Positions 8,216 to 15,115 of a stretch of DNA of 15,115 nt are shown here, in pieces; positions within the stretch are counted from its first letter, which is position 1; the number at the start of each line of letters is the position of its first letter. Origin of the DNA: Desulfobacterales bacterium. Its GTDB lineage: Bacteria; Desulfobacterota; Desulfobacteria; Desulfobacterales; Desulfosalsimonadaceae. The stretch is taken from contig JAOZOL010000035.1 of assembly GCA_029933295.1 (NCBI GenBank), positions 1 to 15,115 of the forward strand, read 5' to 3'. Below the pieces are notes generated by a model, which saw only the letters and a program-made list of their open reading frames with translations, was not told the origin of the DNA and did no database searches. Both the position numbers and the translations under genes were made by a program.

Positions 8216-8632
8216 GTGTTTTTTTGAATTGTATTTTTTAAATGTCCCGGCTATATCTCGAAATTATGCGCGGTCGGCAAGAAAACGTTTTTCAAAAAAA
8301 GATGCGATTGAATAAATATCCTGAATCAGATGTCAGAAGGAAAGTAAATTCTGTATTGTGTTTTCGCATAAAATATTATTGATTTAGCCTGTTAATTTTA
8401 TACTAATATTTATCAACTAGGATAATAAATATTATCTGCAAGTCTTATTAGATGTCAAGAATATTCCATTGGTAAAATAAGTATAAAAAAACTTCAAATC
8501 ATTCTTGCGTACTTTATTGATAGACATTTTTCACTATTGAAAATTTTCAAATCCTCTTTGGCTGCAGTTGTTATCGTGTCCGTACTTGTGTTTGTATAAG
8601 TTGTTTTATATTTGTCCGCCTTTGTGGAGTTT
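8216..8632. other. AT-rich intergenic region between type III synthase and RND transporter
   Basis: 417 bases without a plausible gene on either strand. It holds the 3' flank of the minus-strand RND gene and the 5' flank of the type III synthase gene. Besides a sigma70-like promoter (8431-8458) I see only short AT palindromes, such as TTGAAAATTTTCAA at 8537-8550. No convincing GC-rich hairpin with a T run terminates the RND gene, so read-through into the biosynthetic train is possible. Confidence 0.7.
8431..8458 (-). promoter_or_regulatory. Putative sigma70-type promoter for the biosynthetic gene train
   Basis: Reading the minus strand, TTGACA (8453-8458) is followed after 16 bases by GATAAT (8431-8436): a perfect -35 and a 5-of-6 -10. 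Transcription would begin near 8424, leaving a leader of about 208 bases before the type III synthase ATG. Position and direction fit, but the surrounding DNA is AT-rich, so chance matches are more likely than usual. Confidence 0.45.
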
Positions 8633-11230
8633 TTATTGATCCAGTTTAATGCCGGTTAACTGAATGGCTGCCGGTATGAGTACGATCGATCCGATGGTTG
8701 TATTGATCATTGTTAAAGCGATCAAGATGCCGAATAAGATAATCGGTTGAAAACTCGATGTCAGCAGGACGAGGAATCCTCCGGTAAGCGCCAGAGATGT
8801 ATATATGATGGCTTTGCCGGCAACAAACATGGTTTTTTCGATGGTGTCTGAAATATTTACATTATTGTGTTTATTGTGCCGGTAGGTGTTCAAAAAGTGG
8901 ATGGTATCATCCACGCCGATTCCGATGGTTATGGAGGCAATGATCGATGTGACCATATCCAGGTCAATGCCGAACCATCCCATAATTCCAAAATTTAAAA
9001 TAATGGTGACGGCCATATCAATCAATGCCAGGGGGCCGGCTGCGAATTTTTTAAATAAAACAATGATGACGAGGGAAACAATGAACAAAGATAGAATAAG
9101 CCCTGTTAACTGACCGGTCACAATATAATGGGACAACTGTACTTCAATCGCCGGATATCCAGTGACGGTATAGGAATAATCGGCCGGCAGGGTGGCTGCC
9201 AGATGTTTTTCTATTTTATTTAAAATATACTTGACTTTTGTTGTGCCGACTCTGGCATCAGTTTTGTGGCCGAGCCTGGCAAGAATGTTGTTTTGCTGAA
9301 AATCAGCATCTACAAAGGGTTCAAAGTCATCAATGCGTCCGTCTGAATCGTCATCGTCGCCGGAATAGATTTCAAGATAATCCATGATATCCATTTGGTT
9401 TGACGGAATTTTAAAGTAGTCCGGATCATCGTTATTCATGGCCATGTGCATCCGTTTGATAAAATCAGTAAATGCATCTGTCCGGCCTATATTGAGATCC
9501 GCATTTTCATCAGCCACGAGCCATTTTCTGATTGATTCGATGGTGTTTAAGAATTCAGGGGATTTCACGCCGTCGGGTTTATTGGAATCAATGATGACAC
9601 TGAAACCCCATCCGCCGCCGAATTTATCACCCGCAATGGTCACATTTTGTCTGACCGGATCATCTGTTTTAAAATAATGCAGGATATCGGTGTCCACTTT
9701 TAATCGGCACATTCCGGCAATGGCGACGACCAGGATGATTCCGACAACCACATAAATTTTTCTGGGATGAGTGATAACGAGTCTGGTAATAATGACCAAA
9801 AGTCTGTCCACAAATGTAATTTTTCGGGATTCGTCTTTTTCCATCAGGGATTTGGGAAATTTGTGGGGAAGAATCGCCAGAAAGCAGGGAATGAGCGTGA
9901 TGGATATAAAAACGGCAAATAGAACGCCCATAGCGGAAAAGACAGCCCACTCCCTTATGGCGGATACATGGCTTGTCACAAGGGTTATGAAAGCGGCAAA
10001 CGTGGTGAATCCGGCTAAAAAAACAGTGATGGATATATGCGTCATGGCGGTTTTGATGCCAGAACGTTTGTTCGGCGGTATAATCAGATTAAAATCCGTG
10101 TAATACTGGTTCAGCACATGAATCGCATAAGAACTGCCCACCGATATCAGAAGCGGGGGGAGCGTGATTCCCACCGAGGTTATTTTATACCCTAAGTGCC
10201 CCATCAGGCCAATGGTCCATATCTCCGCCATTCCCAGCGTGGCAAGGGGGAGTAAAACACCTCGTAATGATCTGAAGTTCAGATAGAAAATGATGGTGAC
10301 AACCAAAAGTATCAGCGGAACATTTTTAAACAAATCCTTTTGCATATACTCATTAAAATATTTTGCCACATATGGTACCCCTGAAATGAATATCTCCAGT
10401 TCAGGGTATGCCTTGACAATACTGATGATTGCGCAGACAATCTCTTCACGGGGAAGGGTGCCGGCAAATTTGATGAGCACTGCAAAATCGGTTATCTGGC
10501 CTGTTTGCGCATCTGTTGCATAGAGGCGATTTTTATAAGCCGGATTTTTCGTCAGGCGTTGTTTAAATGCATTAATTTCTTCTTTTGTTCCGGGAATAAT
10601 CCGGTGTCCGTTTGCGTCCTTTTCAATCAAATCATAGGTTTCAAGCGTATCATTTTCACCGCTGATATCTTTGGCAGATAAGGGGCAAAGGATAGTGTCG
10701 ATAATGTTGCTTTTTTTTAATTCAATATCGGTTTGAAGAATTTTCTTGATTTGAAGAATTTCCTCGTTATCCAGACTTTTTTTTACTTGTAATTTTTCAG
10801 GGATTGTTCTTTTTAGAAATCGCAGAAAAGGCGGGTCATCACTGAAGCGATCCAGGATGTTTTCAAATCCGACGATCGGTATATGTGTTGCCGAATAAAA
10901 TTTTTTCATGCGGCGGTCTTCTTTTATCCTGTCGAAATCCTTATATTCTTCAATATCAATGAGGAATTTATTGATTGAATCAAACGAATCGGCGGACCAC
11001 AGGTCTTTGTGGGCCACGGAAATTTGTATAAACCGGTCATTATCTCCGTAGATTTTTTTTATTTTGGAGTATTCTATGTATTCCGTATCATGTTTCGGCA
11101 TAAAGGCTTCAATGGAGCTGTCAAGCTGAATTTTTAAAATGCCAAGCGAAAGATAGATAGTGATTGCGACCAGGCCAAGGATCGGAATGAGCGGGCGTTT
11201 CAGGATCAGATTCAGATAACGATTTATCAT
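8633..11230 (-). CDS. RND-superfamily transporter, MMPL/HAE3 type, with EF-hand-like loop (copy 1)
   Basis: This 865-residue inner-membrane protein is built as a tandem repeat: TM1 (~10-35), a first periplasmic domain to ~290, a five-helix bundle to ~460, TM7, a second periplasmic domain (~505-690), then a second five-helix bundle. GVDDTIHFL with Asp774 and Asp775 in the second half fits the proton-relay region of RND proteins; the matching place in the first half (SVGSSYAIH) lacks acidic residues. Family members export lipids or amphiphiles using proton flow. Residues 626-637 (DDDSDGRIDDFE) match a 12-residue EF-hand loop with ligands at 1, 3, 5, 9 and 12 and Gly at 6. The start is ATG 11230, with AGGAG 9 bases upstream. 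It is divergent from, and clearly paralogous to, the transporter at 11623. No membrane-fusion protein or TolC-type channel gene is adjacent. Lipid cargo is inferred from the neighbouring genes. Confidence 0.92.
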   Translation of the reverse strand: MINRYLNLILKRPLIPILGLVAITIYLSLGILKIQLDSSIEAFMPKHDTEYIEYSKIKKIYGDNDRFIQISVAHKDLWSADSFDSINKFLIDIEEYKDFDRIKEDRRMKKFYSATHIPIVGFENILDRFSDDPPFLRFLKRTIPEKLQVKKSLDNEEILQIKKILQTDIELKKSNIIDTILCPLSAKDISGENDTLETYDLIEKDANGHRIIPGTKEEINAFKQRLTKNPAYKNRLYATDAQTGQITDFAVLIKFAGTLPREEIVCAIISIVKAYPELEIFISGVPYVAKYFNEYMQKDLFKNVPLILLVVTIIFYLNFRSLRGVLLPLATLGMAEIWTIGLMGHLGYKITSVGITLPPLLISVGSSYAIHVLNQYYTDFNLIIPPNKRSGIKTAMTHISITVFLAGFTTFAAFITLVTSHVSAIREWAVFSAMGVLFAVFISITLIPCFLAILPHKFPKSLMEKDESRKITFVDRLLVIITRLVITHPRKIYVVVGIILVVAIAGMCRLKVDTDILHYFKTDDPVRQNVTIAGDKFGGGWGFSVIIDSNKPDGVKSPEFLNTIESIRKWLVADENADLNIGRTDAFTDFIKRMHMAMNNDDPDYFKIPSNQMDIMDYLEIYSGDDDDSDGRIDDFEPFVDADFQQNNILARLGHKTDARVGTTKVKYILNKIEKHLAATLPADYSYTVTGYPAIEVQLSHYIVTGQLTGLILSLFIVSLVIIVLFKKFAAGPLALIDMAVTIILNFGIMGWFGIDLDMVTSIIASITIGIGVDDTIHFLNTYRHNKHNNVNISDTIEKTMFVAGKAIIYTSLALTGGFLVLLTSSFQPIILFGILIALTMINTTIGSIVLIPAAIQLTGIKLDQ

Positions 11231-11313
11231 GGGGAAAAGCTCCTGCAGGATTGCTAATCATTTTCGGTGTATGAAATTTTTTCTTGCATTTCCATTTTTC
11301 TTGTGCCATAAAT

Positions 11314-11341
11314 TAACATGACTGACTGATCAGTCATGTTA
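11314..11341. promoter_or_regulatory. Palindromic operator 1 (TetR-type candidate)
   Basis: Perfect inverted repeat with 12-base arms around a 4-base centre. The core is ATGACTGA (11318-11325), N4, TCAGTCAT (11330-11337). It lies between a candidate minus-strand promoter and the ATG of the RND gene at 11230, about 9 to 36 bases past the expected transcription start, a position suited to repression. The form resembles TetR-family operators. No regulator gene is in the window. Confidence 0.7.
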
Positions 11342-11356
11342 TAAAAAAGATAAAGT

Positions 11357-11386
11357 ATATTAATTCTATATTGGTTTGTTTGTCAA
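11357..11386 (-). promoter_or_regulatory. Possible promoter of RND copy 1
   Basis: On the minus strand, TTGACA (11381-11386) is followed after 18 bases by TAATAT (11357-11362, 4 of 6). A better -10 match, TATACT (11354-11359), would need an over-long 21-base spacer. Operator 1 begins 15 bases downstream of the -10. The perfect -35 and the operator position favour it; the -10 is weak. Confidence 0.35.
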
Positions 11387-11464
11387 ATTAAACGTAATTT
11401 GCAAACTTTGTCGGTGTCCTGGCCGGAAAAATAAGTAAGTGCTAAGTCAGTTCCTCCCTGATTA

Positions 11465-11504
11465 CGGCATTTCAATGACTGATGAATCAGTCATTGAAAT
11501 GCCG
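11465..11504. promoter_or_regulatory. Palindromic operator 2 (long inverted repeat)
   Basis: Perfect inverted repeat with 19-base arms and a 2-base centre. It contains the same core as operator 1: ATGACTGA (11475-11482), TGAA, TCAGTCAT (11487-11494). Its centre is 157 bases from that of operator 1. It has no T run on either strand, so it is not a factor-independent terminator. It lies 31 bases upstream of the candidate plus-strand promoter for the second RND gene. The shared core suggests one regulator acting on both genes. Confidence 0.7.
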
Positions 11505-11535
11505 CCGGCTTAAAAAATCCATTACTTAAAAGCGT

Positions 11536-11564
11536 TTCACGGTTACGCAACACCACGGTATGAT
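11536..11564 (+). promoter_or_regulatory. Possible promoter of RND copy 2
   Basis: TTCACG (11536-11541, 4 of 6) is followed after 17 bases by TATGAT (11559-11564, 5 of 6). Transcription would start near 11571, about 50 bases before the ATG. It is a modest match in a suitable place. If it is the true promoter, operator 2 lies just upstream of it rather than across it. Confidence 0.3.
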
Positions 11565-11622
11565 AAGAATTGTCTGTCAATTATTTCATAAGTTTAAGAA
11601 TAAATTGTTTGGAAGGTAAGTA

Positions 11623-14280
11623 ATGAATCGATATATTCGATTTGTCTTAAAATGGCCTGTTACCACCCTGGTCGTTTTTTTTATTGTTACGATCATCTTG
11701 TCGCTGGGGATGCTTAAGCTGCAATTCGATACGAGCATAACCGCGTTTTTGCCGACTTCGGATATTGAATATGAAAATTACAACAAAGTAAAAGAGATTT
11801 ACGGCGATTGCGATACGTTTGTCATTTTAAATATTGCCGATAAGAAACTGTGGCAATACAAGACGTTTAATCAAATCAACAATCTGATAATCGATCTGGA
11901 AGCATTTGAGGTCTATAACGCACCGCTGGAACAAGAGAGAACGGCTCAACTGGATCAATTGCTGGCAAATCGGACCCTCACCGGTGATGCCTTATTAAAC
12001 CATTTTGCCAAAGATTTGGCGTTTAAACGACTGCTCGCCCGCAAGCTTGAAAAGATCGGCGGAGACACTGGTCTGTTAAGTAACCGCTTAAAACGAAAAC
12101 TGAAGTCCGCAGTGATGACCGCCAATGAATTAAAATCAGAGGAAATGATCGATGATATTATTTCGCCGTTTACCTCCAGAGACATTACCGGTAAAGACGA
12201 TGCCCTGGAAACAGTTGAGATTATCGAGACAGATTTCGCTGGAAATCGCATACTGCCAAGAACCGATTCGGATTTTAAAACATTTATTGCAAAGCTTAAA
12301 CGCAATCCTGTTTTTCAACAGGGGATATATGCCGCCGACGGCAAGGGAAATATTACAGATCTGGGCATTATTATCCGTTTTAAGGACATGTCCAATTCAG
12401 ATCCCATTTCCCGGGAAATTCTTGAAATTGTCAACAGCCACAAGGAATTAACCATCACCCCCCAGGGGCAGCCGATTATTTATATCTGGATCAATAACTA
12501 TATGGAACAGGATTTGGCCCGCCTTATACCCCTGGTGATGCTGGTTGTGGTTATTATTTTCTTTATTAATTTTAAATCGATCCGGGGGGTTGTGCTCCCA
12601 TTTGTGACTCTGTCTATGGCCACCGTATGGATACTCGGATTGATGGGGCATCTGGGAGTTAAAATCACGACCGTAGGCATATCCATTCCCATACTTATGA
12701 TTGCCGTGGGAAGTTCCTATGCCATACATATTCTTAATCAGTATTATGCGGATTGTCACTTGATTACCAAAGAAGGGAAAGCTGACGGCCTGCAGCATGC
12801 CATGGGGCATATTTCTCTCACTGTTTTTCTAACCGGTCTGACAACCTTTGTTTCATTTATGACCCTTGCGTCGCATCCGATTTCAGCCATCAGTGAATGG
12901 GGACTGTTTTCCGCACTGGGGATTGTGTTTGCTGTTTTAATTTCTTCATCCATCATTCCGGCGGCTCTGGAACTGCTACCGCATAAATCTATTGAGACAA
13001 AGGTCTGTAATGGGAAAAAGATGTTTGATTCCCCGATCATTGATCGGATCATCCATTTCATGACGATTGGGGCGATATATCATTATAAAAAAGTCATGGC
13101 AGTTGTATTGATCCTTCTTGTGGTTTCGTTTATAGGGTTATTTAAAATACAGGTAGATACGGAATTATTACGAAATTTCAAGAAAGATAACTACATTCGC
13201 ACCAGCGCAAACATGATCTGTGAAAAATATGGCGGACGATGGGGCTTTAATATTGTCATTGATTCAGGAGAACCGGATGGTGTCAAGACCGCTAAATACC
13301 TGAACATCATTTCAGATTTTCGCAAATGGCTTTCATTAGATGAAAATAGAGATTTATGCATCCGGCGGACAGATGCTTTTCCTGATTTTATAAAAACCAT
13401 GCATATGGCCATGAATAATGACAATCCTTCATTTTTTAAAATCCCTGATAATGATATGGATATTTCCGATTACCTGGAAATATTTTCAGATGATGATGAC
13501 AATTCAGACGGTCGGATAGACCGGTTTGAACCTTATGTGGACACGGACTTTGAGGCTTGCAATGTGCTGGCCAGGCTGGGTGACCCTGGAGATAAACTTC
13601 TCGGAACATTGGGTACGAAAAAGATTTTAAAGAAAATATCTGCGCATCTGGATCAGATACTTCCTGCCGAATATTCTTATAAGATCACCGGCCACCCCTC
13701 GTTGCTGGTCAAAAGCGCCGGTTATATTGTTAACGGACAAATTCGAAGCCTGCTGCTGACATTGCTGGTGATCGGGTTTGTGGTTTTAATCCTTTTAAGA
13801 GATTTTAAGGCCGGTTTTTTATCATTGATACCCATGACGGTTGCCGTGATTATCAATTTCGGAATCATGGGGTGGTTCGGCATCTATCTTGATGTTGCAA
13901 CCTCAACAATTGCCACGATCACCATCGGTATCGGCGTGGATGATACCATCCATTTTTTAAATACGTTCCGATACTACCGGAAACTGGGGGAAAATGTGGA
14001 TACCGCGCTTCAGCATACATTACAAGTTGCCGGAAAAGCGATTTTGTTTACGTCTTTTGCGCTGATATTCGGATTCTCGGTGCTGGGGCTGTCAACGTTT
14101 AAGCCGTTGATTCTGTTTGGGCTGTTAATGGGGATTACCATGATGGCAACTACCATCGGCGCATTGATTGTCTTGCCTTCTGCAATAAAATTGACTAAGG
14201 TCAGGCTGGTGAAAGCACAAGCCGAACCGGGAAAAAGATCCCTCAAAACGTTTATTCCTTTATTTGCTAAAAAAAGTTGA
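11623..14280 (+). CDS. RND-superfamily transporter, MMPL/HAE3 type, with EF-hand-like loop (copy 2)
   Basis: This 885-residue protein is a paralogue of the divergent RND gene with the same plan: TM1 (~10-33), large periplasmic domain, five helices, TM7, second periplasmic domain, five helices. Asp773 and Asp774 in GVDDTIHFL match the proton-relay region of the second half. Residues 625-636 (DDNSDGRIDRFE) form an EF-hand-like loop at the same place as in copy 1. The second periplasmic domain is strikingly similar between the copies (GGxWGF, RTDAF, MHMAMNND, FKIP, DYLEI shared), while residues ~98-175 of the first differ. The last ~25 residues are basic and extend past copy 1. GGAAGG lies 6 bases before the ATG. 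The LolA-like gene follows after 66 bases, so the two probably form an operon. The role is inferred as lipid or amphiphile transport; two copies could form a heteromeric pump or serve different cargo. Confidence 0.92.
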   Translation: MNRYIRFVLKWPVTTLVVFFIVTIILSLGMLKLQFDTSITAFLPTSDIEYENYNKVKEIYGDCDTFVILNIADKKLWQYKTFNQINNLIIDLEAFEVYNAPLEQERTAQLDQLLANRTLTGDALLNHFAKDLAFKRLLARKLEKIGGDTGLLSNRLKRKLKSAVMTANELKSEEMIDDIISPFTSRDITGKDDALETVEIIETDFAGNRILPRTDSDFKTFIAKLKRNPVFQQGIYAADGKGNITDLGIIIRFKDMSNSDPISREILEIVNSHKELTITPQGQPIIYIWINNYMEQDLARLIPLVMLVVVIIFFINFKSIRGVVLPFVTLSMATVWILGLMGHLGVKITTVGISIPILMIAVGSSYAIHILNQYYADCHLITKEGKADGLQHAMGHISLTVFLTGLTTFVSFMTLASHPISAISEWGLFSALGIVFAVLISSSIIPAALELLPHKSIETKVCNGKKMFDSPIIDRIIHFMTIGAIYHYKKVMAVVLILLVVSFIGLFKIQVDTELLRNFKKDNYIRTSANMICEKYGGRWGFNIVIDSGEPDGVKTAKYLNIISDFRKWLSLDENRDLCIRRTDAFPDFIKTMHMAMNNDNPSFFKIPDNDMDISDYLEIFSDDDDNSDGRIDRFEPYVDTDFEACNVLARLGDPGDKLLGTLGTKKILKKISAHLDQILPAEYSYKITGHPSLLVKSAGYIVNGQIRSLLLTLLVIGFVVLILLRDFKAGFLSLIPMTVAVIINFGIMGWFGIYLDVATSTIATITIGIGVDDTIHFLNTFRYYRKLGENVDTALQHTLQVAGKAILFTSFALIFGFSVLGLSTFKPLILFGLLMGITMMATTIGALIVLPSAIKLTKVRLVKAQAEPGKRSLKTFIPLFAKKS

Positions 14281-14346
14281 TATACTGATTTTTGATAAAG
14301 GGAAAATTTTAAAACAATCCTGTCATGTATTTTAAGGAGATTTGTG

Positions 14347-15087
14347 ATGAAATTTAAAACGATTCTATCCTGTTTATTGGCATTATTGCTTTGTCAGTCG
14401 GTTTATGCGATGACCGGCCGGGAAATTATGGAAAAAAGTGATGCCTTGCCGGAACCGGATACGGCAAAAAGCAAGATTTTGATGCTGATCCATAAAGGGG
14501 GCAAGGTTATTGAAAAAGAATTTACGCTTCAGATGAAACAGTTTGACAATGACGAGGACAAAGCCCTGATTTCTTTTATCAGGCCTACACATATCAAGTT
14601 GCTGACCCATTCACATAAAGGTAAAGATGATGACCAGTGGCTGCGGTTATCATCGGGTAAAATTAAACGAATTGTTTCAACCGGCAGAGACAAGCCCTTT
14701 GTGAATTCACATTTTTATTATGAAGACTTAACATCCGTCGATATTGACGATTATGCCTATAAATTGCTCGGCGAAGGCAATGCGGTCGGAGAGGATTGTT
14801 ATAAAGTCGAAGGGGTAAAGCAGGTCGGCGAAAAAATCTATGATAAAGTTATTTTTTATGTGCGCAAATCCGATTATTTTGTGGTCCGGATTGATTTTTT
14901 TAAAAAAGGGAAATTTCTTAAATTCTTAGAAAACTATAAAATTAAGAAAATAGATGGTATACTAACCCCCCATAAGATAAAAATGGTGCTGGCCAACGGC
15001 AAAGGGGAAACCGAGCTTGTGCTCAAAGGTTTGAAGTATAACGTAAATATCGACAGCTCAAGGTTTAACAAGGAAGCGCTGAGGTAA
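14347..15087 (+). CDS. Secreted LolA-like outer-membrane lipoprotein-sorting family protein
   Basis: The protein has 246 residues with a clear signal peptide: basic n-region MKFK, hydrophobic core ~5-16, and cleavage after VYA at ~21. The mature part has the look of the LolA-like fold (a half beta-barrel with a hydrophobic pocket): the stretch QWLRLSSGKIKRI followed by SHFYYEDL is typical of the outer membrane lipoprotein-sorting protein family often found beside MMPL/RND genes. It is not true LolA, which belongs to the LolCDE lipoprotein system. I chose ATG 14347: AAGGAG at 14334-14339 lies 7 bases before it, while the in-frame GTG at 14344 is only 4 away. It lies 66 bases after RND copy 2. 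I infer a periplasmic carrier taking a hydrophobic cargo from the RND protein to the outer membrane. The stop lies inside the window, so the gene is complete. Confidence 0.85.
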   Translation: MKFKTILSCLLALLLCQSVYAMTGREIMEKSDALPEPDTAKSKILMLIHKGGKVIEKEFTLQMKQFDNDEDKALISFIRPTHIKLLTHSHKGKDDDQWLRLSSGKIKRIVSTGRDKPFVNSHFYYEDLTSVDIDDYAYKLLGEGNAVGEDCYKVEGVKQVGEKIYDKVIFYVRKSDYFVVRIDFFKKGKFLKFLENYKIKKIDGILTPHKIKMVLANGKGETELVLKGLKYNVNIDSSRFNKEALR

Positions 15088-15115
15088 GGGTTTGTCCGGA
15101 AATAAGTGTTGCAAA

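Larger units (their letters stand above)
11231..11622. other. Divergent regulatory spacer between the two RND genes
   Basis: 392 bases with no gene. It contains two palindromes sharing one core (11314-11341 and 11465-11504), a possible promoter towards each RND gene, and good ribosome binding sites at both ends: AGGAG at 11240-11244 on the minus strand and GGAAGG shortly before 11623 on the plus strand. The layout is that of a shared control region for both transporters. Confidence 0.75.

Noticed and set aside
8537..8550. TTGAAAATTTTCAA palindrome as a terminator or operator for the RND gene.
   Set aside because: It is short, pure AT-rich context and not repeated elsewhere in the window; such sites are expected by chance here.
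11465..11504. The long palindrome as a transcription terminator.
   Set aside because: Neither strand has a T run after the hairpin, and it shares its core with a second palindrome, which fits an operator better.
14344..14346. GTG at 14344 as the start of the LolA-like gene.
   Set aside because: The spacing from AAGGAG is only 4 bases; the ATG three bases later is better placed and preferred.
14347..15087. Genuine LolA of the lipoprotein sorting system.
   Set aside because: Its motifs fit the separate LolA-like family found beside MMPL transporters, and no LolB or LolCDE gene is adjacent.

Overview
The window looks like part of a lipid or polyketide biosynthesis and export locus from a Gram-negative bacterium. 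The mix of a Pfa/Hgl-type KS-AT synthase, a type III polyketide synthase, paired MMPL/RND proteins and a LolA-like periplasmic protein, with moderate to low GC content, resembles anaerobic Desulfobacterota (sulfate reducers of the Desulfobacterales kind). That placement is inference: no taxonomic marker is present.

Left part (1-8215, all minus strand): a gene train reading right to left. The order of transcription is type III polyketide synthase, ICMT-family membrane methyltransferase, acyl carrier protein, fatty acyl-AMP ligase (FAAL), membrane-anchored FAD oxidoreductase, then a large type I synthase that runs off the left edge. The first four genes overlap by 7, 14 and 8 bases, so they are probably translationally coupled. 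The ACP uses a TTG start. A good sigma70-like promoter lies about 240 bases upstream of the type III synthase.

Middle (8216-8632): 417 bases of AT-rich non-coding DNA carrying that promoter.

Right part (8633-15087): two paralogous RND/MMPL transporters of 865 and 885 residues transcribed divergently from a 392-base spacer. The plus-strand copy is followed by a LolA-like secreted protein. The spacer holds two palindromes with the same core, ATGACTGA-N4-TCAGTCAT, which look like operators for a TetR-type regulator. No regulator gene lies in the window. Both transporters carry a canonical EF-hand-like calcium loop in the second periplasmic domain.

Working model (inference): the FAAL loads a fatty acid on the ACP, and the type I synthase and/or ACP supplies a long acyl chain. 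The type III synthase then makes an alkyl-pyrone, resorcinol or related phenolic head. The ICMT-like enzyme O-methylates it and the FAD enzyme oxidises or desaturates it. The RND pair and LolA-like protein could move the resulting lipid towards the outer membrane. No tRNA, rRNA, CRISPR array, insertion sequence or phage feature was seen.
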